From Micavibrio sp. (GTDB taxonomy: Bacteria; Pseudomonadota; Alphaproteobacteria; Micavibrionales; Micavibrionaceae): a stretch of DNA of 64,000 bases. Where the stretch lies: contig JALSJP010000002.1 in assembly GCA_026989265.1 (NCBI GenBank), forward strand, positions 43,515 to 107,514. The letters run 5' to 3'. This document shows, piece after piece, positions 8,179 to 18,014 of the stretch. The position numbers and the translations under genes were made by a program. The stretch's first letter is position 1. Each line of letters opens with the position of its first letter. Under the pieces are notes generated by a model. That model was not told the origin of the DNA. It saw only the letters and a list, made by a program, of their open reading frames with translations, and made no database searches.

Positions 8179-9107
8179 ATTTGCACTACCCCGTTATGCT
8201 GCCTGAAATTTTGCAGGCGTTATCCCCCAAAGATGGTGGGGTATATGTTGACGGGACTTTTGGAAATGGCGGCTATACATCTGCGATTTTAGAGTCTTCT
8301 AATTGCACCGTCTATGCGATTGATCGTGATGGAAATGCGGCGGCTAGGGCAGGTGAGCTTAAAGATAAATATGGTGATCGCTTTGTTTTTTTGCGCGGAT
8401 GTTTTGGTGATGTTAAATCTTTGCTTTCTTCTGCTGGAGTTGAAAAATTGGACGGATTTGTTCTTGATGTTGGCGTATCTTCCATGCAAATTGATGAGGC
8501 CGCGCGCGGATTTTCATTCCAAAGGGACGGCGCACTTGATATGCGTATGGACGCTAGCTCGGGCATTACAGCGGCAGATATCGTAAACACATATGAGGAA
8601 GAAAAGCTTGCCAATTTAATTTATGAATATGGCGGAGAGCGTAAATCTCGCCATGTTGCGCGTAAAATCGTAGAAATGCGCATTGATAAGCCGTTCGAGC
8701 GAACTTTGGAGCTAGCGGATGCGGTGCGCTCGGTCATATATAGGTCTCATAAAGATAAGATCGACCCCGCAACCCGTACATTTCAGGCTTTGCGCATTGC
8801 TGTAAATGATGAGCTTGGCGAGCTTGAGCGCGCGTTAGATGCTTCTATTGACATTTTATCATTGGGCGGGGTTTTGGCGGTTGTGTCATTCCATTCGCTT
8901 GAAGACGGGCGCGTAAAGCGTTTTTTAAAGGAAAAAGCTGGCGATATATCTAAAGGCTCGCGCCATATGCCGCAAGTCGATGATAAGGCTGCCTCCGTGT
9001 TTAAAATACTGTCTCGAAAGGCTATTAAACCATCTGATCAGGAAATATCCGAAAACCCGCGCTCACGCTCGGCTAGGATGAGGGTGGGGGTGCGCTGTGA
9101 AGGGTAA
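8175..9107 (+). CDS. rsmH: 16S rRNA (cytosine-1402-N4)-methyltransferase
   Basis: RsmH (MraW) methylates N4 of C1402 in the 16S rRNA P-site. The SAM-binding motif DGTFGNGGYT is near residue 26 and LDVGVSSMQ near 98, followed by the conserved RGFSFQRDGALDMRMD segment. VVSFHSLEDGRVKRF near 240 is also typical. It is 310 residues long, as usual. It overlaps mraZ by 4 bases and ftsL by 11 bases, so translation in this part of the operon is probably coupled. Confidence 0.97.
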   Translation: MNLHYPVMLPEILQALSPKDGGVYVDGTFGNGGYTSAILESSNCTVYAIDRDGNAAARAGELKDKYGDRFVFLRGCFGDVKSLLSSAGVEKLDGFVLDVGVSSMQIDEAARGFSFQRDGALDMRMDASSGITAADIVNTYEEEKLANLIYEYGGERKSRHVARKIVEMRIDKPFERTLELADAVRSVIYRSHKDKIDPATRTFQALRIAVNDELGELERALDASIDILSLGGVLAVVSFHSLEDGRVKRFLKEKAGDISKGSRHMPQVDDKAASVFKILSRKAIKPSDQEISENPRSRSARMRVGVRCEG

Positions 9108-9540
9108 TATCATCAAATATGGCGTTGTTATTGCCCTTGTTGTTAGTAGTGGTGGCGTGCTTATGAATGTCTCTCAGCAAGTGCAAACTGCAGAGCGCGA
9201 GGTTAAAAGATATGATAGAAAATTAGCCGCCAAAGAAGAATCTATCCGCGTTTTAAAGGCGGAGTGGGCATATCTAAATAACCCTGCTCGCCTTGAACTA
9301 TTGGTATCTAGCGGGCTTAGTCTATCCGCAGCTAACTCTATGGATATAATTTCTGATATATCCAATGATGAGGAGAGCAATAAAGAGCCTTCCGTCTCCT
9401 CCCCCGTGTTTGCGCCCGCAAATCATGTTAATTCTGCGCCATTGCATCGCGATATCTCCTATGTGCCTATTCCGCGCAAATCCCCCGTTAATATTAAGAA
9501 TGCTAATTTCAATAATAATAACAATGGAGGTGCGCGGTAA
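9097..9540 (+). CDS. ftsL: Cell division protein FtsL
   Basis: The position between rsmH and ftsI and the layout identify FtsL: a short cytoplasmic start, one membrane helix (about residues 7-23), then a periplasmic coiled coil with the EWAYLNNPARLE motif typical of alphaproteobacterial FtsL. FtsL forms the FtsQLB complex that activates septal peptidoglycan synthesis. A GTG start at 9097 overlaps the rsmH end. The C-terminal tail is low complexity and Asn-rich (ANFNNNNNGG). Confidence 0.88.
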   Translation: MKGNIIKYGVVIALVVSSGGVLMNVSQQVQTAEREVKRYDRKLAAKEESIRVLKAEWAYLNNPARLELLVSSGLSLSAANSMDIISDISNDEESNKEPSVSSPVFAPANHVNSAPLHRDISYVPIPRKSPVNIKNANFNNNNNGGAR

Positions 9541-9542
9541 TA

Positions 9543-11270
9543 ATGTGGAAACATTCTCGTTATAACGCGATTTCCATTGATGGAGAGCGTAGATCATCCG
9601 TTTATATGGCGCAAAGCAGGCTATCTATTTTGGCAGTGTGCTTTGTGCTTGCCTATTTTATGGTCGTGTTGCGTTTGCTGGATTTAGCCATTATTCAAGG
9701 TGAAGTGAGTAGCTATGACACGGCTAATTCTAAGATTGAAAAATCGCAAGATGTAAGCGCTATCTCGGCGCGGCGCGGTGATATTTATGATCGTAACGGA
9801 TTTTTACTTGCAACAACGCTTAAAACTCCGTCTTTATTTGTTGATCCGTTATTGGTGATTGACGCGGGTTCTTTGAGCGATGATCTTGCCGTTATTATTC
9901 CGCAGCTTGATAAAAGCAAGCTTGATAGAGTTTTACATGCCAAAAATCGTTTTGGCTGGATTGCTCGTAATATCACCCCCGCGCAGCAGCAAGATATTTT
10001 GAATTTAGGTGACCCATCTTTGGGTTTTGAATATGAGTATAAGCGCATCTATCCGCAAGGTGAGCTATTCGCGCATTTGGTGGGTTATACTGATCGTGAT
10101 GGTTTGGGGCTAGCAGGCATTGAGCGCAGCTATAATGATGTTTTAAGCACAGGAAAAGACGTTAATCTAACGCTGGATTTACGGTTGCAACACGCGGTTA
10201 AGCGTGAGTTATCAAAGGCTATTAGTGATTTCACCGCTATTGCTGGCACTGGCGTTATACTTGATGCAAAAACGGGCGAGATTTTGGCGGGGGTTTCGCT
10301 GCCTGATTTTAATCTCAACACCGTAAATAAAGCTAGCAAAAACCAGATGTTTAATCGCCTGACTTTAGGGGTTTATGAGCTTGGCTCTATGTTTAAAATA
10401 TTCTCTACTGCCGCGTTATTTGATTTGCATGATGTTGATATGGGAAAAACTTTCGATGCGCGCACGCCTTTGCGCGTTGGGCGTTTTACCATTAATGATT
10501 ACCATGCGGAAAAACGTATATTAACCGTGCCAGAGGTGTTTATGCATTCCTCTAATATAGGCAGCGCATTAATGGGTGATATGATTGGCGGTGAGGCGTT
10601 AAGAAAGTTTTACTCTGATTTAGGGCTTTTAGAGCCGATGGATTTTGATATCAGAGAGATCGGCAAGCCGCTTGTTCCTAGTATTTGGCGCAGATCAACG
10701 ACTTTGACGGCGTCTTATGGGCATGGGCTTGCTACTACTCCATTGCAGATGAGCGCGGCAGTTGCGAGCGTAGTTAATGGCGGAATGCTTGTAAATCCTA
10801 TGCTTGTAAAGCCTAGCAATGATAATATCAAAAGCGAGATGCGTGTTATGTCGGAGGATACATCTGATAAAATGCGTAAGCTCCTTAGGCTTGTAGTGAC
10901 CAAAGGCACTGGCAAAAATGCAGATGTTAAGGGTTTTGCCATTGGCGGGAAAACAGGCACAGCAGAAAAAAGCGTTAATGGGCGTTATGATCGCAAAAAG
11001 CTTATCTCTTCTTTTGTTGGCGCGTTTCCTATGGATGACCCTAAATACGTGCTTATGATTATGGTGGATGAGCCAAAGGGCAATAAAAAGAGTTATGGCT
11101 ATGCTACTGCCGGTTGGGTCGCTGCGCCTGCATTTGCAAGGATTGTAACTTCTATGGCGGCTATATTGGGGTTGCCAGCAGATAAGTATGATCCGCAAAA
11201 AGATATTAGCTTGGAATTATTACCTTATTTATATGATGAAAAGGGAGGAAAGAAACTTGTCTCTTATTGA
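9543..11270 (+). CDS. ftsI: Septal peptidoglycan transpeptidase FtsI (PBP3)
   Basis: This monofunctional class B penicillin-binding protein cross-links septal peptidoglycan. It has an N-terminal membrane helix at about residues 27-50, a pedestal domain with RRGDIYDRNG, and a transpeptidase domain. The active-site motifs are SMFK (Ser282, Lys285), SSN near 332 and KTG near 475. Length (575) is typical. The start lies 2 bases after the ftsL stop. Its 3' end overlaps the murE start by 14 bases. Confidence 0.96.
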   Translation: MWKHSRYNAISIDGERRSSVYMAQSRLSILAVCFVLAYFMVVLRLLDLAIIQGEVSSYDTANSKIEKSQDVSAISARRGDIYDRNGFLLATTLKTPSLFVDPLLVIDAGSLSDDLAVIIPQLDKSKLDRVLHAKNRFGWIARNITPAQQQDILNLGDPSLGFEYEYKRIYPQGELFAHLVGYTDRDGLGLAGIERSYNDVLSTGKDVNLTLDLRLQHAVKRELSKAISDFTAIAGTGVILDAKTGEILAGVSLPDFNLNTVNKASKNQMFNRLTLGVYELGSMFKIFSTAALFDLHDVDMGKTFDARTPLRVGRFTINDYHAEKRILTVPEVFMHSSNIGSALMGDMIGGEALRKFYSDLGLLEPMDFDIREIGKPLVPSIWRRSTTLTASYGHGLATTPLQMSAAVASVVNGGMLVNPMLVKPSNDNIKSEMRVMSEDTSDKMRKLLRLVVTKGTGKNADVKGFAIGGKTGTAEKSVNGRYDRKKLISSFVGAFPMDDPKYVLMIMVDEPKGNKKSYGYATAGWVAAPAFARIVTSMAAILGLPADKYDPQKDISLELLPYLYDEKGGKKLVSY

Positions 11271-12651
11271 TCTAGATATTAAATCCCTAAAAGGTGTAAC
11301 CCAAGATAGCCGTAAGGTTAAAGATGGCTATCTTTTTGCAGCTTTCCAAGGTGATTTCGTTGATGGATATGATTATATCAGTGACGCTATTGCTCGCGGG
11401 GCATCGGTTATATTATCGGATAGAGATGTGCAAATATCTGGAAATGCAAGACTTTTGTTAGTGGATAACCCGCGAAAAGTCTTTAGCTATATAGTAGCGG
11501 AGTTTTATCAAAATCAGCCCGAACATATCGTTGCGGTAACTGGCACTAATGGCAAAAGCTCGTTTGTGCATTTCGTTAATCAGCTATGGCATGCTTTGGG
11601 CAAAAAAGGCGCATTTATTGGTACAGGGTCAGGGGCAATGACAACGCCTGACCCTGTGTCATTGCATGAAGCTCTCAACGAATTTTATCAAAATAAAGTC
11701 ACAAATATAGCCATAGAAGCATCTAGTCATGGTCTAGACCAATATCGCATTGATGGCGTGCATGTTGCTGTCGCAGCATTCACAAGTTTTTCCCAAGATC
11801 ATTTGGATTACCATGGGAATATGGATGATTATTTCACGGCTAAATCTAGGCTATTCTCCGAGATATTAAAGCAAGGTGGAACTGCTGTGTTAAATGCGGA
11901 TATTCCGCGATATAAAGCTCTATTAGAAATATGCAAAGTTAGGGGTATTAAAGTTTTATCATACGGCAAAAATGGCACAGATATTAAGCTGATTTCTAAC
12001 ATTGTTAAAAGCGCATCTCAACAAATAGAAATTGAGGTTATGGGGGAGGATTATTCCATAGAACTTCCATTGGTTGGAGGCTTTCAAGTGATGAACGTGC
12101 TTTGCGCTCTTGCATGTGTGATATCACAATATCCCGAAAAAACTGCTGAGCTAATCACTGCGCTTTCTAAGCTAGAAGGTGTAACGGGCAGAATGCAGCA
12201 TGTTGGCAGTAGTAATATTTATGTGGATTACGCTCATACGCCCGATGCTTTGGAAAATGCTCTTAAATCCCTGCGCCTTCATACGGATGCGCGAATTATT
12301 TGTGTATTTGGTTGCGGGGGGGATCGTGATAAATCAAAGCGTAGATTGATGGGCGAGGTAGCTTCTCGCATAGCCGATATTGTCATTGTAACCGATGATA
12401 ATCCAAGATCTGAAAATCCTGCTGATATCCGCAAAAAGATCTTAAGCGGGGTTGATAATCATAATTCAAATATCCATGAAATAGCGGATAGACGCGAGGC
12501 GATAAAATTCGCAATTAGCCAAATGGATAAGAACGATATTTTGCTTGTGGCTGGAAAAGGTCATGAGCAAGGTCAAATCTTTGATGGGCTTGTCGAGCCT
12601 TTTGATGATGTGAAAGAGGTCGAAGCTGCAATGGCTCGGCTTAATAATTAA
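11257..12651 (+). CDS. murE: UDP-N-acetylmuramoyl-tripeptide synthetase MurE
   Basis: MurE adds meso-diaminopimelate to UDP-MurNAc-L-Ala-D-Glu. The ATP loop VTGTNGKSS is near residue 98 and the DNPR motif near 391, which marks diaminopimelate rather than lysine specificity. I choose TTG at 11257, with gggagga 7 bases upstream; an in-frame ATG at 11188 would add a basic leader encoded inside ftsI without a good ribosome-binding site. 464 residues fits the family. Confidence 0.95.
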   Translation: MSLIDLDIKSLKGVTQDSRKVKDGYLFAAFQGDFVDGYDYISDAIARGASVILSDRDVQISGNARLLLVDNPRKVFSYIVAEFYQNQPEHIVAVTGTNGKSSFVHFVNQLWHALGKKGAFIGTGSGAMTTPDPVSLHEALNEFYQNKVTNIAIEASSHGLDQYRIDGVHVAVAAFTSFSQDHLDYHGNMDDYFTAKSRLFSEILKQGGTAVLNADIPRYKALLEICKVRGIKVLSYGKNGTDIKLISNIVKSASQQIEIEVMGEDYSIELPLVGGFQVMNVLCALACVISQYPEKTAELITALSKLEGVTGRMQHVGSSNIYVDYAHTPDALENALKSLRLHTDARIICVFGCGGDRDKSKRRLMGEVASRIADIVIVTDDNPRSENPADIRKKILSGVDNHNSNIHEIADRREAIKFAISQMDKNDILLVAGKGHEQGQIFDGLVEPFDDVKEVEAAMARLNN

Positions 12652-12705
12652 AGTAAGTAACTAGTAAAATTGCGTGCAATGCGTGATATATTAAGGAAGT
12701 AAAAT

Positions 12706-13170
12706 ATGATTGAGAATAATCGCTATTATTGGTCTCACCTAAAGACAAAGACTGCATCAGTTAGGGTAAGGCCTAAAAAGCCGGAAAAGGGCGTGGTTTT
12801 TCGTGTTGGTAATATGATTGACCTTGGTGCGGGCAGGCAAACTATCATGCTAGAGCATGTGGATTGTCCAAAAACCTATGGCAAGCGCAGCGGTGATGAT
12901 GGCGCTGCTATCCCATTTTGCATGGGAGAGCTTGATTTTATATATACATCAAAGGGTAAACCAAAGGTTCAAAATGTGAGTAATTTACTTTCTACTCTTT
13001 ACAAAGGTGAGAATGTTGAGAAAATAGTATCCGAGGTCTTAGCACCAGGTGATTTGCTGGTTTTCAAGCAAGGGCAAGGCGGGGCAAAAGTTGAAATGGT
13101 ACAAGCTTTGCGAGTAGTAAAAGAAAACTCGTATAAGAAACAAGCAGGTAATAAACGCAATGCTCTATAA
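12706..13170 (+). CDS. Unknown protein in the usual murF position
   Basis: I do not recognise this 154-residue protein. It is soluble-looking, with a basic start, a Cys in [12 protein letters not shown] and a central stretch rich in small residues; no membrane segment is visible. It has its own ribosome-binding site (aaggaag) after a 54-base gap from murE and overlaps mraY by 11 bases, so it is embedded in the dcw operon exactly where murF normally lies. It lacks any P-loop and is far too short to be a Mur ligase. A cell-envelope role is only inference from position. Confidence 0.8.
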   Translation: MIENNRYYWSHLKTKTASVRVRPKKPEKGVVFRVGNMIDLGAGRQTIMLEHVDCPKTYGKRSGDDGAAIPFCMGELDFIYTSKGKPKVQNVSNLLSTLYKGENVEKIVSEVLAPGDLLVFKQGQGGAKVEMVQALRVVKENSYKKQAGNKRNAL

Positions 13171-14245
13171 TTTACTAACTCCATATGCAGATCAATTTTT
13201 GTTCTTTGATCTGTTTCGCTCGGTAACTTTTAGAGCGGGAGGAGCGATTGTAACATCATTAATTATTTGCTTTTTGATCGCGCCTTTTACTATTCGGTGG
13301 CTGAAAGCCAAGCAAAAAGAAGGGCAGCCAATCCGTGAGAATGGTCCTGAAACGCATTTCAAAAAGGCGGGAACGCCAACAATGGGCGGGCTTATGATAT
13401 TGATATCTGTTTGTATTAGCACATTGATATGGGCTGATCTAACTAATCCATTCATATGGTATTCCCTGCTTATCATGGTGGGGTACGGGGCGATTGGCTT
13501 TGCGGATGATTACCTAAAACTCACCAAGCGCAACACAAAAGGGCTTTCGGGCAGGCTTAAAATATTAGGGCAAGTGATTATCGGAACTATCGTTACAATC
13601 GGCATTATGGGCGCTCTTCCTGATGGTCTGCAAACCCACGTCGCGCCGCCATTTTTCAAAGATGTGCTTATTAATTTATCATGGTTTTTTATTCCATGGT
13701 CGCTGATTGTTATGATTGGCGCATCAAACGCGGTTAATCTAACGGATGGTCTTGATGGTCTTGCTATTGTGCCAGTAGCCATTGCTGCGGCTTGTTTTGG
13801 GCTGATAGCCTACCTTGTCGGGCGCGTGGATTTCTCCGAATATTTATATCTGCACCATGTCGCGGGAACTTCTGAGCTTGCGATTATTTGCGGTGCATTA
13901 ATCGGCGGAGCAATGGGTTTTTTATGGTATAATGCCCCGCCTGCTGCGATATTTATGGGCGATACAGGTTCGCTTGCAATGGGCGGTTTTATTGGCGCGA
14001 TAGCTGTAATGACAAAGCATGAGATTGTCTTGGCAATTATTGGCGGGCTATTTGTGTTAGAGGCGTTATCTGTAATTATTCAAGTGGCATCCTTTAAGCT
14101 TACAGGAAAGCGCGTATTTGCTATGGCTCCTATTCATCATCATTTCGAGAAAAAGGGCTGGTCAGAATCACAAATAGTCATAAGATTTTGGATTATAGCA
14201 GTTATTTTAGCTTTAGTTGGACTCGCCACGCTAAAATTGAGATAG
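13160..14245 (+). CDS. mraY: Phospho-N-acetylmuramoyl-pentapeptide transferase
   Basis: This polytopic membrane enzyme transfers phospho-MurNAc-pentapeptide to undecaprenyl phosphate, forming lipid I. Hallmarks: adjacent aspartates in GFADDYLKL near residue 118, [13 protein letters not shown] near 194, [12 protein letters not shown] near 270 and the HHHFEKKGW loop near 325. About ten membrane helices. 361 residues is standard. It overlaps the preceding unknown gene and is followed after 7 bases by murD. Confidence 0.97.
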   Translation: MLYNLLTPYADQFLFFDLFRSVTFRAGGAIVTSLIICFLIAPFTIRWLKAKQKEGQPIRENGPETHFKKAGTPTMGGLMILISVCISTLIWADLTNPFIWYSLLIMVGYGAIGFADDYLKLTKRNTKGLSGRLKILGQVIIGTIVTIGIMGALPDGLQTHVAPPFFKDVLINLSWFFIPWSLIVMIGASNAVNLTDGLDGLAIVPVAIAAACFGLIAYLVGRVDFSEYLYLHHVAGTSELAIICGALIGGAMGFLWYNAPPAAIFMGDTGSLAMGGFIGAIAVMTKHEIVLAIIGGLFVLEALSVIIQVASFKLTGKRVFAMAPIHHHFEKKGWSESQIVIRFWIIAVILALVGLATLKLR

Positions 14246-14252
14246 TATCAAA

Positions 14253-15653
14253 ATGAGTGAGATTAAAGACTTTGTTAAATCGCTAAATGGCAAGCCAGTG
14301 CTTATATTTGGGCTTGGTCGCTCTGGCATGTCTTGTGTAAAAGCCCTTCAAAAAGCAGGCGCAAATATTGTGGTTGGTGATGATAACCCAGCAAATCTTG
14401 AAGATTTAAAAGATATTAAGATATTAGACACTGCCCATGATGATTTATCTAAATATGCTTATCTGGTTTTATCGGCAGGAATCCCCCTAACTCACCCAAC
14501 GCCGCATGATATCGTGGTAAAAGCCAAATTAGCGGGGCTTGATATTATATGTGATATAGAATTATTCGCCCATATCTATCCCGATATTAAGACAATCGGC
14601 GTTACGGGGACTAATGGCAAGTCAACTACTGCAACGCTTATGCATCATATTTTAAATGATTGCGGGGTAACGGCGCAGCTTGGCGGTAATATTGGCACTC
14701 CTGTATTTGATTTTGATATGGATAATAAGGATCAATGGATAGTACTTGAAATGTCATCATTTCAAATAGATTTATGCCCTGAATTCCGCCCCGATATTGC
14801 GGTAATTTTAAACATCACCCCCGATCATTTAGACCGCCATGGCACTATGGATAATTATATGGAGGTAAAAGAGCGCATTTCCGAACTTTCGAAAAACAGT
14901 GATTACAACAGCGCAATTATTTGCAGTGATGACCCTTATACGCAGAAAATCTATGATAGAGCAAAAGAGCTTGGTCTGCGCGAAGTGATAGAGGTATCAA
15001 CCCTAAAATCCATGATTGGTGGGGTTTATGTTCAAGGTGATATTTTATTTGATGAAACGGGCGATAGCCCCATAGAAGTCGGCGACTTATCATCAATATC
15101 AAATTTATTAGGAATCCATAATTATCAAAATGCCGCATGCGCCTATGCTGCTATGATTAAAATAGGGTTAGAGCAAGGTAATATATGGGAATCCTTTCAA
15201 ACATTTGCAGGGCTAAATCATCGTCAATACCATGTGCGCACAATAAACGGCGTTGATTATATTAATGACAGCAAGGCAACTAATGCAGCTTCTACCGCTG
15301 TAGCTCTAGGATGCAGGGAAAATGTTTACTGGATAGTAGGCGGGCGGCAAAAGAAAACAGGGCTAGAGGGGCTGGAAGAGTTTTTCCCACATATAAAGCA
15401 TGCTTTTCTTATTGGTGAGAGTACAGAGGATTTCGCCGATTGGCTGGGTAAATACGGGGTGGAATATTCACGCTGTTATGAGCTTGAAGCCGCAGTTACA
15501 AAGGCGCATTTAATCGCGCAGGAAAATCGCGGGCAGCCTAAAGGGGCGGGGGTGGTGCTGCTTTCTCCTGCTTGCGCATCATTTGATCAGTTTAAATCAT
15601 TTGAGGATCGCGGGGATGAATTCGCTAAAATAGTTAAGGCTTTGGAAGAATGA
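14253..15653 (+). CDS. murD: UDP-N-acetylmuramoylalanine-D-glutamate ligase
   Basis: MurD adds D-glutamate to UDP-MurNAc-L-Ala in the cytosol. The N-terminal Rossmann region has FGLGRSGMS, the ATP loop GVTGTNGKSTT is near residue 117, the central domain has NITPDHLDRHGTM, and YINDSKATNAAST near 335 begins the C-terminal domain. Length (466) is normal. The stop overlaps the ftsW start by 4 bases (ATGA). Confidence 0.96.
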   Translation: MSEIKDFVKSLNGKPVLIFGLGRSGMSCVKALQKAGANIVVGDDNPANLEDLKDIKILDTAHDDLSKYAYLVLSAGIPLTHPTPHDIVVKAKLAGLDIICDIELFAHIYPDIKTIGVTGTNGKSTTATLMHHILNDCGVTAQLGGNIGTPVFDFDMDNKDQWIVLEMSSFQIDLCPEFRPDIAVILNITPDHLDRHGTMDNYMEVKERISELSKNSDYNSAIICSDDPYTQKIYDRAKELGLREVIEVSTLKSMIGGVYVQGDILFDETGDSPIEVGDLSSISNLLGIHNYQNAACAYAAMIKIGLEQGNIWESFQTFAGLNHRQYHVRTINGVDYINDSKATNAASTAVALGCRENVYWIVGGRQKKTGLEGLEEFFPHIKHAFLIGESTEDFADWLGKYGVEYSRCYELEAAVTKAHLIAQENRGQPKGAGVVLLSPACASFDQFKSFEDRGDEFAKIVKALEE

Positions 15654-16885
15654 GCGCATCTAATCAACCCCAAGCTTTCACGCGCATGGATAAGTCATTT
15701 TTGGGCTCGTGGTGGTGGACGGTTGATCGCGCTATGCTTGGTTGTGTCATTGCATTGATCGTGCTTGGCGTTGCTATCGTGGCAACTTCCAGCCCATCAG
15801 TAGCGCAGCGCATAGGTGCATCAAGTGATTACTATTTTATTATAAAACATATGGTGTTTTTGCTTCCTACTATTTTCTTGATAATCTCTATATCAATGTT
15901 TAGTCCGCGTTATATCTGGCGGATTTCTAGCCTGATATTTTTAGGCGGGATAGTTATGATGATTCTTGTGCTTATGCTGGGGGTAGAGGAAAAGGGAGCA
16001 AGGCGCTGGATCAGGATCATGGGGTTTTCCTTGCAGCCTAGCGAGTTTATAAAACCCGCCTTTGCCGTAGTTGTGGCGTGGTTCATAACTTTGCAGCGAA
16101 AAAAAGATCAGCAAGCCTTGAGTGTTATCCATAAAGGTGAAAATAGTAAAAAGCCGTTTCCTATATACTATGCTGCAGTTTTTGGAGTATATGTAACGGT
16201 GCTAGCCCTTTTGATTATGCAGCCTGACCTTGGCATGAGCGTAGTTATTACAATTATAATTGCTGTGCAGGTTTTTATAGCAGGGCTTCGTTTCCGTTAT
16301 ATGGCAGGCGTTTTTGCTGCTTTATCTGCTGGTCTTACCATAGCATATTTCTCACTTTATCATGTGCAAAGCCGTATTGATAGGTTCTTTGACCCTAGTA
16401 GCGGTGATAATTATCAAGTTGAAAGATCGCTTGCTGCCATTAAGAAAGGCGGTCTTGTTGGCGTAGGTGCAGGGCAGGGTGTTGAGAAAACAACTATACC
16501 TGATGCTCATGCGGATTTCACTTTTTCTGTCCTGATAGAAGAAGGCGGGGTTTTATTTGCATTTATAATTATATCCCTATTCTTGTTTATTTTATTGCGT
16601 GGCTTTAAGCGCTTGCAAGAAGCAAGTGATGATTTCTCTGTATTAGCGGCAGGCGGACTGCTTGCAATGTTTGGCGTGCAATCATTAATTCATATGGGGT
16701 CTAGTATAAATTTAATTCCAACAAAGGGCATGACGCTGCCTTTTATTAGCTATGGCGGGTCATCTCTAGTATCAATGGGGATTGCTATGGGCATGGTTTT
16801 GGCATTAACGCGCTATAAAAGCCGTGGCTCTATTTCTCGTAGTAGTTTGAAGATGCGCCGCGCATCTGATAAGGATAGTAAATGA
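15650..16885 (+). CDS. ftsW: Septal peptidoglycan glycosyltransferase FtsW
   Basis: FtsW is a SEDS-family membrane polymerase that makes septal glycan strands with FtsI. The conserved GARRWIRIMGFSLQPSEFIKP stretch near residue 120 (key residues Arg, Trp, Gln, Pro, Ser, Glu) and the C-terminal PFISYGGSSL motif identify it, and about ten hydrophobic helices are visible. It overlaps both murD (4 bases) and murG (4 bases). RodA, its elongation counterpart, is at 46051. Confidence 0.95.
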   Translation: MSASNQPQAFTRMDKSFLGSWWWTVDRAMLGCVIALIVLGVAIVATSSPSVAQRIGASSDYYFIIKHMVFLLPTIFLIISISMFSPRYIWRISSLIFLGGIVMMILVLMLGVEEKGARRWIRIMGFSLQPSEFIKPAFAVVVAWFITLQRKKDQQALSVIHKGENSKKPFPIYYAAVFGVYVTVLALLIMQPDLGMSVVITIIIAVQVFIAGLRFRYMAGVFAALSAGLTIAYFSLYHVQSRIDRFFDPSSGDNYQVERSLAAIKKGGLVGVGAGQGVEKTTIPDAHADFTFSVLIEEGGVLFAFIIISLFLFILLRGFKRLQEASDDFSVLAAGGLLAMFGVQSLIHMGSSINLIPTKGMTLPFISYGGSSLVSMGIAMGMVLALTRYKSRGSISRSSLKMRRASDKDSK

Positions 16886-18003
16886 GTAATAGTAATAAGT
16901 CATATTATATATTAATAAGTGCAGGCGGTACGGGCGGTCATATGAGTCCTGCTAGCGCGCTTGCTAGTGATTTACTCGGCAGGGGATATAGGGTTGAGCT
17001 TATAACCGATAATCGCGGCATGCAGTTTTCCTCTATGTTTGAAGGTCTTGCTATACATATTGTTCGCTCTGGCACTGCTCGCGCTGGTATTATGGGTAAG
17101 GTAAAAGGAGCATTAAATCTTGGGCTTGGCATATTACATGCCCTTAGGCTGGTTAGCTCTTTAAATCCTGATCTTGTGGTTGGGTTTGGCGGCTATCCTT
17201 CCGTTCCTGCTGTATTTGCAGCGCAAAAATTAAATATTCCAACCATATTGCATGAACAAAATGCTATTATCGGCAAGGCAAACGCTTTTCTTGCGCCAAA
17301 TGCAGAGCGCATTGCCCTATCTATGAGGGCTATAAGCGGGCTTGAGGGGGACGAAAAATATCGCAGCGTTATAACGGGCAATCCTGTTCGCCCTGAAATA
17401 TCCGTGCTTTATGATGATGAATATGAGGCTTTATCTGATGAAAGCGACATGCGAATTTTAGTTATGGGCGGCTCTCTTGGCGCAACAGTGTTTAGTGATA
17501 TTGTGCCAAAATCAATGGCTCGCCTTTCTGAAGAATATCGCACTCGCCTTAAAATCGTGCAGCAATGCCGCAAAGTTGATATCGAGGCAGTCAGAGCCAT
17601 ATATAAAGACGCTGGCATAGATGCGCAGCTATCAGTTTTCTTTGATGACGTGGCAGGAGAGCTGCAAAAGGCGCATCTTGTAATTGCAAGATCAGGGGCA
17701 AGCACGGTTGCAGAAGTTTCAATCGCGGGAAAGCCTGCAATATACGTTCCCTATCCTCACCATAAAGACCAGCAGCAAAAGAAAAATGCTATCGCTATTT
17801 CTGATACAGGCGGTGCTTGGGTAATGGAAGAGGTGGTCTTTACCGAAGATGCCTTGCTTGCAAAAATAGAGGGTTTCTTTCAAAATCCGCAAAGCTTGTC
17901 TAAGGCGGCTATAAATGCTAAATCTTGCGGCAAGCCTGATGCAGCAAAAAAGCTTGGTAATTTAGTTACCGCTATTGTTGCTGACCAGATAAGTTATAAA
18001 TAG
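16882..18003 (+). CDS. murG: UDP-GlcNAc transferase MurG (lipid II synthesis)
   Basis: MurG adds GlcNAc to lipid I on the cytoplasmic membrane face. The first glycine-rich loop ISAGGTGGHMSPA is at residues 11-23, the second (MGGSLGA) near 200, and the UDP-binding ARSGASTVAE block near 275 is followed by YPHHKDQQQ. 373 residues is typical. Overlaps ftsW by 4 bases; murC follows after 11 bases. Confidence 0.96.
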   Translation: MSNSNKSYYILISAGGTGGHMSPASALASDLLGRGYRVELITDNRGMQFSSMFEGLAIHIVRSGTARAGIMGKVKGALNLGLGILHALRLVSSLNPDLVVGFGGYPSVPAVFAAQKLNIPTILHEQNAIIGKANAFLAPNAERIALSMRAISGLEGDEKYRSVITGNPVRPEISVLYDDEYEALSDESDMRILVMGGSLGATVFSDIVPKSMARLSEEYRTRLKIVQQCRKVDIEAVRAIYKDAGIDAQLSVFFDDVAGELQKAHLVIARSGASTVAEVSIAGKPAIYVPYPHHKDQQQKKNAIAISDTGGAWVMEEVVFTEDALLAKIEGFFQNPQSLSKAAINAKSCGKPDAAKKLGNLVTAIVADQISYK

Positions 18004-18014
18004 GAATAAATAAA

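Noticed and set aside
10695..11198. Long minus-strand frame inside ftsI
   Set aside because: Antisense of a conserved transpeptidase domain; composition rich in His and Arg with no family match.
11188..11256. Upstream ATG for MurE
   Set aside because: It lies inside ftsI without a good ribosome-binding site; TTG 11257 has gggagga at the right distance and gives the normal length.
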